A stretch of DNA of 64,000 nt, from NCBI GenBank assembly GCA_007258455.2, contig VDFB02000003.1:37551876-37615875 (forward strand), given 5' to 3'. This document shows positions 37,641 through 49,158 of the stretch, in pieces; the stretch's first letter is position 1, and each line of letters begins with the position of its first letter. The stretch comes from Sequoia sempervirens (lineage: Eukaryota > Streptophyta > Pinopsida > Cupressales > Cupressaceae). The translations under genes were made by a program, and so were the position numbers. Below the pieces are notes generated by a model that made no database searches, was not told where the DNA came from, and worked only from the letters and a program-made list of their open reading frames with translations.

Positions 37641-38465
37641 TTTAATCAACCCATGGGAAAACATTATATTATGATATGTGTCTTAATCTTATGAATTGAC
37701 ACATAAAGTGATAATTCCATAAGAAATCCATAAGTAAACTAGTGGAAATAGGACCTAATAGGGAAACCAATTGGGTAACATAATTTTTTCACACCAATAA
37801 ATATCACATAAGACTTTTTAATAAAAATGGGTACTAATTTTTGGCATGATTTCTTGGCTAAAACTTAACATCCAATTTATTGATTTATTCTAAATAATGT
37901 AATTTTATAATTGCATGTCTTTTTTGTGTGACAAAGACCAACATTATAATTTACCAACAAATTTTTGTGGGGTCATTTGTCTAAGGCTCAATCTCGAAAA
38001 AAAATAAAATTGTTTTCATTTACTTTTCTAAGAGGAAATTAATTTGTTTACTAGGTTAGTGGGTTCAAAAAGTATGTATTCTCATTCCCCAACACCAAAA
38101 TTTTATCTTGGGAACCAAAAACACCTCTTGTACTAATTCAACTTCACATTTCACACTTCATTTATTAAGGGTAAATAAACGTGTTTGCTTTCTTTTTGTG
38201 ATTTGAAAGCACACATATGCTCTCTTCTTATAATTTTAGCAATTTTGAAGACCAAAAGTGGTTTGATTTTACTTTTTGTTGGAAAAAGTTAGATTTGTAA
38301 GATTTAATGGTGACTCCCAAAACCCCTAGGAATAGTTTCTAGACCAAAATATCTTCTACAAGAGATGAAATGGTAAGAATAAGTTGTTGTTAAAATAGAT
38401 GCAATATTACAAGATTGAATATCTAATGTACATATGATGCCTTGTTTATATGAACAAGGTGAGAG
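37641..38465 (+). repeat. Partial extra copy of the unit A start, then AT-rich DNA
   Basis: 37655-37945 aligns with 35042-35310 (ATTATGATATGTGTCTTAAT shared, offset about 2613 bp). The remaining sequence to 38465 shows no recognised feature. Confidence 0.5.
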
Positions 38466-41210
38466 ATAGAATTAGACAATATTGTGACATGTGCCTTAAT
38501 CCTATGTTATGAGACAACTATTAAATGACCTAGGTAACTAACATTAAATGAAAGTAAAAAAAAAGATAGGATAAGATCTTATCTTGACAACTAAGACTTC
38601 TAGAATGACACCTAGGACCTAAGTAAACTTAACATGTGAATAAGTTCCCCTTGCTAGGATTAGCTAGGTACAAGACATTTATTCACACCAACAATATTTT
38701 GTATACTCTTCTCTCACATAATTTCATAATCTCGAGAATAAAAATACTCTTTCTTCTCTATTTATTTTTAGTTGACCTAACATAGATTGCATCACTAAGT
38801 GGATGGCCCAAACCCTTATGTTTTGATGGGATATAAATTTTTGGGAGAGAATTGAAATAACCTCACATGAAGGGATTTTTTAAATTTTTATCCAAGCTTG
38901 CAAAGAACTTTATACTTTGCTAAGTGAAGGCGGTGATTGGGTTACCCTCTTGCACCAAGCCATTAGACATACTCCTCATTTCATAGACTTGGGCTTCATG
39001 CACCTTCAATTATATTGAGGTCTCCCCTAAATGAACCTTGTACAAGCCTAGTTAGAGAATATTTATTGTATTTACTTGTGATGTACCAATAAGTAGTTAG
39101 CTCCAAAAAGTTACTCACAATGCACCCTCAAAAACTAGATTGTAGGCCACATATGCTCTCCTATTGCACCTCAATATGATATCAAGGATAAAAAGTGATT
39201 AGTAACTACTCATGGGCCCTACTTTCCACACTTAGAAAAGGAATTATCAATAGGCTCACAAGTGTATATACACCCACTTAAATAATCTAATTTTTATGTG
39301 TACTTTATCTTTCCCCTTATTCCAAGCCTATGCAAAACCCACATCCAAACACATAAAATCTAAAGTCTTAGCCAAAATAAGAATTATGGACCAATAGTTT
39401 TGATAAGTTCATTGAGCAATATAAAAATCCTCCTAAAGCCCAAATAAAACTCATGTTCATTACATATCTATTATAACAATATGAAAACCCCTTCAAACAT
39501 GATTATGATGATGATGATAGTCTTCTTGACCAAGAAGAGTATAACAATGAGCCCTTAGATGAAATTATCTCTAGTAATCTTGTCATAAGCTCTAGTTACC
39601 CCAAAATAAACCTTCAAGATCACATAAACCAAGAAAATACTAGCACAAGATATTATGATAACCCAAGGCCAAGATCTATTGTTCATCCCCATGGCAAAGA
39701 AAATGACCCACTAGACTACATCCTAAGGCAAGACAAGAATACCACGATTAGGAACCTTATAAGTATTGGATCCAAATATCCCCAAAACTATCACCTTTAA
39801 CACCTAGGTAGGGGAGCCCTACCAAATCAATAAAAATACATGGCTAATCCACACCCATCAAGTCCATTAGACCCTCCACTCATCTCTACTAATCCAAATC
39901 CCAAAATATTAAATCATCCATGTATCCTTGTTGATACTAATCCTAATCCACCCATACCTATATATTTTATTCCATATAAACCTATAATCCCTTATCTGTT
40001 AAGCCTACCATCTATCCATACAGATCCTCTAACATCCAGTCATCCATTCATCCCTATTAATCCAAATCTATCAACTCTTATAAATCCTAAACCATCCATC
40101 TACCTTATTCATAATCCTGAACCACTTGTCCATAATAATCCTATTCCATCTACTTATCCATCCATCTCTATGATCCATACAATATTAAATCCTACACCCA
40201 TCCATATCAATCCTAATTCTAATCCATCCATCCCCATAGGTTGTAATCTCTTGAACAATGAAACCCCTAATCTAAATGACTTATGTGTTGACACCAATCA
40301 AGAGGAAGGAATTATAGCACAAGAGGATATTGCATGCTTAAACCAAGGCCAAAACAAAGATGTACTTTACCAAATCCATGTCTCAAATAAACAAATTATA
40401 ACCCTATCTCCTTGCACAAATCCTCCATTAAAAAATCTTCAAATCTAAAATCTAATCAAATCAATCAAATGAGTTAATTTGATCAACCCAATATAGATGT
40501 GAATGATGTTATCCAAGGGTTACTAAAAAGGAATCAATAACATGAATCTAAGGAGTTGTGTCACACCCCTCATAAGAATAAACATGCCAAGATTGTCCAA
40601 AATACCCTAGCATGGTCATTCTTGCAAATCAAACCACACAAAAGGATAAGTGGAGTCCATCCACCCCATCCATAAAATATAAGATCCATAAACCTCATAA
40701 AATCCATAAAAAATCCTAATTATTGATGTTGGAAGTTGAAGATATACATGTAAGAGTCCATTGATTAAGGACATATCAAGCTTAAAGTAAATTCACCCAT
40801 ATTGTAAATTGAACATCAAGATACCTACCCAATGCATGATCAAATTTATCCACAACCAAATCAAGGTAAAAATGCTTACATTAATCCTATTAATTATATC
40901 CAAGCACAAAAATATTATCAATCCCCTATCAACCCCATCAAGATCTCAATTTTTTCTCCTTTTACCCAACCACCTTTGTTTGGTCTAGTTTCCTAGCAAA
41001 CAAGTAATTTGAAAATCCTGAAATTGCCAAATTATCTAATGATAGATTGGTGTCTTTATTCCAAAGTAATAAATATACCATCACAAATTGAATATAACAA
41101 ATCATGAAATATCAAGTTGAAGGACTAGGCCTTAAAGAACAAGGAATTATCAAACCCATCCTTGTTTATGCAAACCAACAATTGTAAGCATTGGACATAA
41201 ATCTGCTAAT
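38466..41210 (+). repeat. Diverged direct repeat, unit B, with Asn/Pro/Ser-rich frame
   Basis: Second copy of the unit at 35042-37640. It carries the longest frame of the region, 39840-40448 (202 codons): an imperfect repetition of Asn-Pro, Pro-Ser and His-Pro words, followed by a more ordinary stretch (NQEEGIIAQEDIACLNQ) that is also present, in broken form, in unit A. Upstream at about 39430-39840 the same sense strand is readable with stops. Bias comes from CCATCC and CCTAAT repeats. I do not recognise a protein family and think it is retroelement-derived. Confidence 0.5.
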
Positions 41211-43619
41211 AAGTAGAGTAAGTATGTTACTTTGATGAGCACTAGGTTAAATTATATCTACATGGATAAAAATTTTCCATATGCCTAATACCACAATTCC
41301 AAATATGAAAATCTCAAATCACAATAGCCAAAATCTCAAAATCAAGTCTTCAAAGTTATTCACAGATCCCAAAGAAAAAATCCATGAACTTAAACCACAA
41401 AATCAATGATCCGCAATTTGAAGATTCCAAAAATTGGTAATCCACTTGAGGCACAAAATTTGAAACTCCTAAATTAAACAAATCAAAATATTCAAGAAAA
41501 TATCTAACAAGCTAGAACACAAAACTAATTTGGGTCCCAAATTTCGGTGATATCAATACTCACTTCAAAATCTAAAATTCTTCCATCCAAGAGAAAAAAA
41601 TTATAATCCCTTAAGCCAACAAGAACCGACATACTAAAAATCAAAATCCACCATCACTTCTAACAAACAAACCCATTTGCAAAGCCAACAAGGTGTGTGA
41701 ACTCATTGGTCCCACTTCCCATTGGTCACATGACATTAACACATGTCTTCATATCCCCATCCTTCCATCCACCCCTTTTACCCAACCCCATCCATCATCC
41801 CATATTACTCCATCACTACATCCCTTTCATCAAAAATTTTAGGTAAATATGCATCCTCTAGAAAGCCCACCTCCCACTCCATTTTCCTTAACAATACTCC
41901 AAGAGAAGCCAACCTAACAATCATCAAAACTCATAATTACATCCACCAAGCTCAACACTAGCAACATGATCCACCTAAAACAATTATGTAAAATGGGATA
42001 GTATTATCAAAGAAGACACTTTAATCAAAACAAAAAAATAAAAACTAAAGAGAAAAAGAATCCAATAATGAAAACCATTCCTATGGCACCTTGGACAAGT
42101 ACCATGCTACAAACCCATTTACGAGAGTCATGTGTAAATGTGCTACCCATGTGTACCCTACACTTGGGGGTAAACTTCTATCCATTTATCCCATATATGC
42201 TTCACAATCACTAACCAACCATGTATATCATGCCATCACATTATCCTACCTATTGCATGCACATCCTCATGCCATCATACCTCTCCTCAGTCTTGGTGTT
42301 GACCTTGACAAGGAAGTGGACAAGATATTGAAACATGTTTTAACAATCACTTAATATGTCCAAGCACAAGCATACATAAATGGTACAAAAAAAAATGGGG
42401 CATATCATTCCTCTGTTACATAGTCCTTAGAGACCATACCTTGTATCCCCTCCCTATTTCCATCTTATGTCCATCCCTCATTTCTATCCATAACTTCATC
42501 CTTTTATCCCTCCAAACACCGTTACCCTTGGTGCTAGAACAGGTTCTTTATTTAAACAATTAGAATGTTGACCAATCCTAAGCCTACAACACAACAAATC
42601 TGAGCCTAACCTATGATCCAAATCTTATATTTCAAATGCTCAAAACTTCAAGATTGTGATCCCCTACCAAGTAACTAAATCCAATCCATGCTTCCAAGCC
42701 ATCAACCCAAAAGCTCTTCATTAACCAAACGCCACACTACTAGCATCAAAAAGTAATCTTGCCAAATCTGAGCAAGTAATTGAATGCATATCCAAAAGGA
42801 ATCTATTAGATTCATCTGTAATCTTGTTGAAATCCATACCTTATTTAAGTCATCTAATCATTATCATCACAGTATTTTGTTCCTAATCCTTGTATTGTTC
42901 TCGAGATATATCATTTCCACATCCACAATGATATCATCATCATAAAATCAATTAATCATTGGTTCTCAACTTGATTAGAGGAAAAATCTTATGTGTTTAT
43001 TGTTTTATCATTTTTTCATGCATGCTTTCTTGCTTGTTTGTGTTTCTTTTATCACTTATATTTATGATTCAATACTTGGGGCACATCCTAATGAATGTCA
43101 TCATGGTGCATTAGGTCATAAACCTACTTGGATATCAATCCCTCACACATTTGGCATGTCACCACCTTGGTCCTTATACCTTAGTGTGTTAAGTACCACA
43201 ATAAACATTGGTTGCTCACTAAAAAATTGACATATACCTATGTCCAATTTTATCACATCAATTCTTCATAAAATCCACCATCCTCATCATTCATTCTATC
43301 AACTTACTTATCCTCATCCTCATCCTATTCGTAAATAACATCATCTCTTCCTTTACTCACGTCCCAATCTTCATACATTTAACCATCTCCCCTTCTTCCT
43401 ATCTCTTCAAAAACCATTTTTTTTCATCTATTTCGACCTAATTGTCCTTTTAAGAGACCACTTGGGTCCTATCAACTGACTTGCTCTCTCAAGGGAGCAT
43501 CCTTAACCCATTTCCTAACTTTATTTCCTTTAAATGACTAGAGCATCCTACTACCAATTATATCCCATCAAATATCTATATTTATCTTCTTTGAAATGAC
43601 ACTGTTTTTGTCAATCATA
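41211..43619. other. AT-rich region without recognised genes
   Basis: Only short open frames with no recognisable domains. It lies between repeat unit B and the polypurine tract at about 43630 and is probably the 3' internal part of the same old element. Confidence 0.4.
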
Positions 43620-43629
43620 ATGTTGTCTC

Positions 43630-44230
43630 AAAGGGGGGCACAATGTAGATACATAAAACCATCCTAATGTCATTCCACACTAACATTTCATCTCCACTAA
43701 TTAACTAAACAAGTATATTATTTAATTAATCTAGTTCATTGCCAACTAATTGAATAAATATTATTTAATTAGTTTACCCCAGTGTCACATCTAATTAAAT
43801 AATCCCCTCAATTTCCACCTTACATTGATAATTAAATTAAATAAGATTTTATTATTTAATTTTCGTATATTCCCTTCTCCATTTCTAGAAGTAATTGACC
43901 AACTAATTCATTTTCCCTCCCATTTTTGGTTTTAGCAAATTGCCACTTTTAGTAAATGCAATCTTAATCATTTCATTTTAAACAAAATTAAATCCAAACC
44001 CTTCATTTCCTCCTTGTTCCTAAGAAAGTATTCTCATCCAGTCTTCACTGTAGATCTCATCCTCGAATATTGACCATCTATCATTCCAACCAAAAACCTA
44101 TAAATTGACACATTCTCCTATGTAGAGCAATGAACCATCTTCAATAGGTATATATAGAAATTTCAAGCAACTTCATCCCATTCATTGACCAAATCCACTA
44201 ACAACAATGGATTTTGATAAATATATCTTG
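43630..44230 (+). repeat. Polypurine tract followed by an LTR-like start (gypsy type)
   Basis: CAAAGGGGGGCACAA (about 43630-43643) is followed by TGTAGATACATAAAACC. A purine tract directly before TG is how a plus-strand LTR retrotransposon 3' LTR begins. The following 500-600 bp has AT blocks (TTATTTAATTAAT) and a TATATATAG box near 44151. The right-hand end is not defined; no second LTR was found in the window. It lies just upstream of the first PPR gene. Confidence 0.45.
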
Positions 44231-44598
44231 TTTTATTATTCAAATTTTTATTATGCTAAATTTAAAGTAAACATTAAAATATAATTTTTATTAATTATTT
44301 CATATTTTTTTTAAAATCGTGATTAGTTCCACAATCATGAAAGTGACCCAAAATGATCATTACTAACATCCCCTCAAAATTGGTGAATTATATTCTATCA
44401 TCCATCACAATAGTTCTACCTAAATTTCATTATATTATTATTTAATTTTTAAGCATTTTCGCAGTAACTTATCGAAGCTTTATATTGTCTTTCCCAACGT
44501 TCCAGAAATGTTGGTGACTACCCAATAAATTTGACACCCAGGGAATTACAGTAAACCCATTTAAAACAAAATGGGAACTGAAATTCAGGTATAACCAA
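44231..44598 (+). other. AT-rich DNA upstream of the PPR gene
   Basis: No promoter element could be assigned with confidence. The PPR frame is open from a TGA near 44514 but has no ATG before 44599. Confidence 0.4.
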
Positions 44599-46767
44599 AT
44601 GCCAGTTCCATCCTCTGCTAATCTCAATCTGAGAGCATCATGTGCATATCTTTTACCATTGCAAATCTGCATTGCCAAAAATGGGCTCTTACAAGGTAAG
44701 CAAATCCACTCGCTCATCACTCACAGGCGAGTTGCATTTGCCGCCAACACATTTCTTCAAAATAAGCTTATCGACATGTACGTCAATTGCGGTAGTTTGG
44801 CAGATGCTCGTAAAGTTTTTGACGACATGAAGGAGCGAGACAGCTTCTCATGGAATATCATAATTGCAGCTTACAGAAGATATGGCTTTCCTCATGAGGT
44901 ATTCACACTGTTTCACCAAATGCAACGAACAGGTGTTGAGCCTAATCAGTTCACCTTTGCCAGTATACTCCCAGCCTGTGCCAAACTGAGAAATTTGGCA
45001 CAGGGTATGGCTATACATCAAAGCATAATTGAAAGAGGACTTTTGTTAGATGTTGTTGTTGAAAATGCACTGCTAGATATGTATGGAAAATGTGGAAGCA
45101 TATATAAGGCACGTGAACTGTTTGACACAATGCCGGAAAAGAATGTGGTTTCGTGGAATACCATGATTGCAGGATATGCGCAAGTTGGTGCTCTGGATGA
45201 GGCTTTGCGGCTTGTCAAAGAAATGCCTCGGCCAGATGTCATTTCATGGAGTGCTATGGTTGCAGGATATGCACAAAACGGGTTCTTTGAAAATGCCCTG
45301 GAGGCATTTAAGGAAATGCAATTGGCAGGTTTGAAACCGAACTCCACAACCTTTGCCACTATCCTCCCAGCCTGTGCCAAAATGGGAGATTTGGAACTGG
45401 GCATAGACATCCATCAAAGAATAATTGAATGCGGATTTTCATCAGATGTGGTGGTTACAAGTGCCCTCGTAGACATGTATGCAAAATGTGGAAGCATATG
45501 TAAAGCGCGTGAACTGTTTGACAAAATGCTTGAAAAGGATGTGGTTTCATGGACTGCAATGATTGCAGGATATGCACAGAATGGGTTTGATGAAAAGGCT
45601 TTGGAAACTTTTAAGCAAATGCAGTTGGCAGGTATAAAGCCAAACCCTACAACCTTTGCCAGCATCCTCCCAGCCTGTGCCAAAATGGGAGCTTTGGAAC
45701 AGGGCATGGACATCCATCAAAGCATAATTGAAAGTGGATTTTATTCAAATGTGGTAGTTGCAAGTGCTCTGGTAGACATGTACGCAAAATGTGGAAGTAT
45801 ACACAAGGCACGCGAACTTTTTGATAAAATGCCTCAAAGAAACGTGATCTCATGGAATGCTCTGATTGCAGGATATGCACAAAATGGCTTTTGCAAGGAC
45901 GCTCTGAAAATCTTTGAACTAATGAAGCACTCTGGAACAAGCCCTGACGATGTAACCTTCGCTTGTGTTTTATTAGCATGCACCTATGCAGGCTTAGTGG
46001 AAGAGGGATGTAAATACTTCGATGGCATGAGTGACTCTTATTGTGTTATGCCCACCATTGATCATTATGTGTGCATGGCTGACCTTCTTGGTCGTGCTGG
46101 CTATCTTGAGGAAACTCTTAACTTTATAATAAAAATGCCAATAAAACCCGTGGTGGTTGTGTGGACATGTTTGCTTGATGCCTGTAGACCACATAATAAT
46201 ATAAGGTTAGGAGTATTTACAGCAAAACTTCTCTTTGAGATGTATCCTGATAATGCTGCAACTTATGTTCTTCTGTCAAAAATGTATGCAGAAGTGGGCA
46301 GGTGGGGTAACGCTCAAATGGTGAGGAGATTGATGAAAGATAGAGGAATTAAAAAGATACCTGGATGTAGTTGGATTGAAGACAACAAAATGGTACATGT
46401 TTTTTGTGCAGGAGACAGATCACACCCACAGACACAGGAGATCTATGAAAAGTTGGAGAAGTTGTCTTGGGAGATGAAGGCAGCAGGGTATTTTCCAGAT
46501 TCAACACATGTATTGAATGATGTGGAGGAGGAGGAAAAAGAATTATTCGTATGCCACCATAGTGAGAAGTTGGCAATTGCATTTGGATTGTTAAACACAC
46601 CCCCTAGAACAACTATTAGGATCGTCAAGAACCTTCGAGTATGTGTTGAGTGCCATACTGCAACCAAGTTTATCTCTAACATTGTTGCAAGACAAATTGT
46701 TGTGAGAGATGCAAATCGGTTTCATCATTTTAAACAAGGAAAATGTTCTTGTGGAGATTATTGGTGA
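44599..46767 (+). CDS. DYW-type pentatricopeptide repeat protein (organelle RNA editing)
   Basis: Encodes a 722-residue PLS-class PPR protein. Such proteins bind specific organelle transcripts through their PPR motifs, and the DYW domain deaminates C to U. About a dozen PPR motifs (SWNxxIAGYAQNG, LVDMYAKCGS, ARELFDKM) fill residues 15-520, then E/E+ motifs. The PG box GCSWIE is at 589 and a complete DYW domain follows: HSE at 654-656 (catalytic Glu), CVECH at 682-686, and HH...CSC then the terminal DYW. The frame is intact and intronless, as is usual for the family. Oddity: the first PPR-like segment begins about 14 residues after the start, so there is no visible plastid or mitochondrial presequence. 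No ATG lies upstream before the stop near 44514. A missing first exon or 5' loss is possible. The target RNA cannot be told from sequence alone. Confidence 0.93.
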   Translation: MPVPSSANLNLRASCAYLLPLQICIAKNGLLQGKQIHSLITHRRVAFAANTFLQNKLIDMYVNCGSLADARKVFDDMKERDSFSWNIIIAAYRRYGFPHEVFTLFHQMQRTGVEPNQFTFASILPACAKLRNLAQGMAIHQSIIERGLLLDVVVENALLDMYGKCGSIYKARELFDTMPEKNVVSWNTMIAGYAQVGALDEALRLVKEMPRPDVISWSAMVAGYAQNGFFENALEAFKEMQLAGLKPNSTTFATILPACAKMGDLELGIDIHQRIIECGFSSDVVVTSALVDMYAKCGSICKARELFDKMLEKDVVSWTAMIAGYAQNGFDEKALETFKQMQLAGIKPNPTTFASILPACAKMGALEQGMDIHQSIIESGFYSNVVVASALVDMYAKCGSIHKARELFDKMPQRNVISWNALIAGYAQNGFCKDALKIFELMKHSGTSPDDVTFACVLLACTYAGLVEEGCKYFDGMSDSYCVMPTIDHYVCMADLLGRAGYLEETLNFIIKMPIKPVVVVWTCLLDACRPHNNIRLGVFTAKLLFEMYPDNAATYVLLSKMYAEVGRWGNAQMVRRLMKDRGIKKIPGCSWIEDNKMVHVFCAGDRSHPQTQEIYEKLEKLSWEMKAAGYFPDSTHVLNDVEEEEKELFVCHHSEKLAIAFGLLNTPPRTTIRIVKNLRVCVECHTATKFISNIVARQIVVRDANRFHHFKQGKCSCGDYW

Positions 46768-47833
46768 TGCAAAGCAAAGCAATCTTTAAACAATGAGACT
46801 TACACCATAACAAGGTGTACCATGTCAGGTTTGCAGTGATATAGAAGGGAACGGTTATTATTTACAGCTTCAAAAAAGTGATTTTTCCTCTGTTTGGAGA
46901 CCTAGACCATGCTGTAAGATTGATAAAATCAGGTGTTCATCATGCAATGTGCATCACTGCCTGTATATACTGATACTTGATATTTGTTAAACTCCTGTTT
47001 TATGATAGCAGAAGTGCCAAGACATTGAACTGTTTTCTGGAAACCTGCAATGTTTGGATCGAAAAGCTGGAGGAAGAGGCAGAAAATGGGAAAAAGCAAA
47101 GTAAAGGAACCCTTGAAGGAAATGGGAAGATGCTCGACCAACAGATGTTTGTCAATTCAAAGAAATGTGAGAAAAAAGGCTTACAACCGATTCCGTGCTT
47201 GGAGATGACGGGGAGAACATCTCTTGATAGTTCTTTATTCCAACCATTGTCATTTGTAATACCCTTTATTAGTCCCTGCCTATTTATAGGCGGAGACTAT
47301 GTTTTCGCGGAGCGGATTAAGCAATTAGTTTGTTCGTTGGGAATGGTGCCAGCAAATGTATAGACAGTTTTTCCTATGTATGCAGTGTGTTGATTTTGTA
47401 AATGAATTTTTGAACAGTTTTTGCTTTTTTCTGATTGGCCCCTCATAATTTTGCCAGGGATTTCTTGATTTTTCGATTTCAAATTGTTAGAATTTTTTTT
47501 GCAACGAATGGGAGATGAGCAGAAGAAAAATTCAAAACATTGTCTAATGTTTCATTTGAAAAAATGCGGAAGTGTTCTGGTGGGTAGGTGGCATTTTGCA
47601 GAACAGTTCACGCAGCTTGTGTCTATTACAACATTTTGCATACATGCGTAATGGGAAGTTCAGAATCTAGTAGCTGTAAGAACAGGTATTTTTAGATCTA
47701 CTTTTCATTTATTGTGAATAGATTCAAATGCAAAGAATTCCGCTTTGTTAGGGTTACATAATATTTTTCCTGCAAACTCTACGCATTTTCCTCAACGACA
47801 AAGTTGATTCACCACCTTCCCATACTCCCCACT
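46768..47833. other. Region downstream of the PPR gene, no recognised gene
   Basis: Contains the likely 3' untranslated region of the PPR gene and open frames such as 46977-47363 (128 codons) with no recognisable domain. I leave these unannotated. Confidence 0.4.
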
Positions 47834-48007
47834 GTAGTTCGAGATCGATTTCTGCCGGCTAGGGTAAAAGAAATTACATCTATAACAGCAGCTACAGAAA
47901 AGGAGATTCTGTCTCGTTTGGATCATCTTTTTCTTCCGTCTTTGCTTACTCACTTTGAGTCGGAGAATCACACGTTTCTGGTCATGGAGGAGGTATTGGT
48001 GTCTTGA
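47834..48007 (+). pseudogene. AGC-VIII (PINOID/D6PK-like) protein kinase fragment
   Basis: The translated stretch contains [20 protein letters not shown] followed by [15 protein letters not shown]. In plant AGC-VIII kinases the N-lobe reads TE(R/K)EIL-xx-LDHPFLPTLY-xx-FE-...-LVME, covering helix C to strand 5, with the helix C Glu in TEKEIL. Only this part is visible: no Gly-rich loop or VAIK lysine upstream, and after VMEE the frame reaches a stop within four codons. A shifted frame just after it reads LHSL, as in the GGDLHSL block that follows in the family, which suggests frameshift decay. I recognise the family by motif only. Confidence 0.5.
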
Positions 48008-48358
48008 GGCACAGGCAATTGCATTCTCTTCATTCATTTTGTTGTGTTTATATTATTATATGTCACCATGTTTGTGATGGTGGAAGTAAATACGCTTGTA
48101 ATACTGCTAAACTAAGGTAATGCACCTGCATTATATAAAGTTTTAACCATAACCATGCACGGCTAATTGTTCTGCATTGCTTTATGCTGTGTCCACTATT
48201 TTTGTCTTGTGTTCACCCCTTTAACTTATTTTGGTAGTGAAGAGAATACACATACAATACAGTTGATTTCAGACATGTCAAAATTTTACACACGGACACC
48301 TCAAATTTTTGATTGTTAAATTTCCTAATTCTTGGAAATGTTTTTCACACAATTGTAG
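48008..48358 (+). other. AT-rich spacer or intron before the MATH exon
   Basis: No gene is recognised. It ends in a good 3' splice site, TTTTTCACACAATTGTAG. Confidence 0.4.
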
Positions 48359-48503
48359 GGCAAGGCAACACTGTAAGTACCGTGGAAAATCAGCCTTCTG
48401 AAGACCCTCCTTCATCTAGATTTACCTGGGCAATTGATAATTTTTCGAGGTTAACTGTGAAGAAATGTTACTCTGACATTTTTACAATTGGAGGATTTCA
48501 ATG
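48359..48503 (+). CDS. UBP12-like: UBP12/13-like deubiquitinase, MATH domain exon (first recognised)
   Basis: The exon is bounded by ACAATTGTAG and ATG|GTAAGT. It reads TVENQPSEDPPSSRFTW, then IDNFSRL, then YSDIFTIGGFQW, matching the N-terminal part of plant UBP12/UBP13 (TVENQP.EDPP..FTW.I.NFSR...YSD.F..GGYKW). These are nuclear/cytosolic ubiquitin-specific proteases with an N-terminal MATH (TRAF-like) substrate-binding domain. It is in phase with the exon at 52591 (phase 2). No first exon (MTMMTPPP-type) and no later catalytic exons are visible in the window. It could be part of a real gene with very large introns, or a gene fragment. The Lys of GGYKW is Gln here and a conserved His before YSD is Cys, so it is a divergent copy. 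Confidence 0.75.
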
Positions 48504-48613
48504 GTAAGTGATTTTTGTTCGTTTGTTGTAATTTAGTTGTTTTATTTATGCTTAATTAAGTAGGGTGGAAAAAGTTCTGCATACACGGTATAGTATTTAA
48601 TTTCATGAATAAC

Positions 48614-48628
48614 CAGTGTTCCACGGAG
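48614..48628 (+). repeat. hAT left terminal inverted repeat
   Basis: CAGTGTTCCACGGAG; pairs with 52286-52300. Confidence 0.93.
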
Positions 48629-48860
48629 ACGCGTCTCCCCCCTTTTTTGTGCCGTCTCCCCGTCCGGGACGTTTCAGGGACTTGGGGACACCATGGAGAC
48701 GTCCCTTGGCCGTCCCACCACCGCCGCCGGGACGTGAGAGACGTCTCTGAGACGGGGGGGACTTCTGGGCGTCTCCGAGATGTCTCAGGTACGTCCAAGC
48801 GTCCCTCGAGCGTCTCGGAGACGCCCAGGAGTCTCCCGCGCTGGGACGCATTCTAAAGTG
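48629..48860 (+). repeat. hAT left subterminal GTCTC/GAGAC repeat region
   Basis: GC-rich, with more than ten copies of GTCTC, GAGAC or GTCCC words in both orientations. In hAT elements short subterminal repeats are bound by the BED finger of the transposase; here that role is inferred. Confidence 0.6.
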
Positions 48861-49158
48861 TTTTTTTTTTTTAAATCTTTTATTTTTGTTGAAGTTTGTG
48901 CCTGGGGCCGAACCCTAAAGGCCTATGGGACCCATCTCAAAGCCTCTAAATGAAATAAAACTCTCAAATTGCTTTGTTTTTTACTCATATATGCATTTGA
49001 TGTTTTGGAGTAGCTAGGTGAAGAAGAGGAAAACCAGTGAGAAGAGTGAGTGAAAGAGTGAGTTTGAGGTGCTGCAAGTGCAAGAGGGGTGAGAAGGAGA
49101 AAGAAGAAGAAGAGGAGGAGCATTCTACACCAATTTTGAAGGATTTTTCAAGCACAAG

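Noticed and set aside
45018..46782. Several minus-strand frames within the PPR gene
   Set aside because: Antisense shadows of a strongly supported PPR coding frame.
46977..47363. 128-codon frame after the PPR gene
   Set aside because: No recognisable domain, its composition is like untranslated DNA, and there is no clear start context.
48556..48856. Three overlapping Arg/Ser/Pro-rich frames on both strands
   Set aside because: They result from the GC-rich subterminal repeats of the hAT element.
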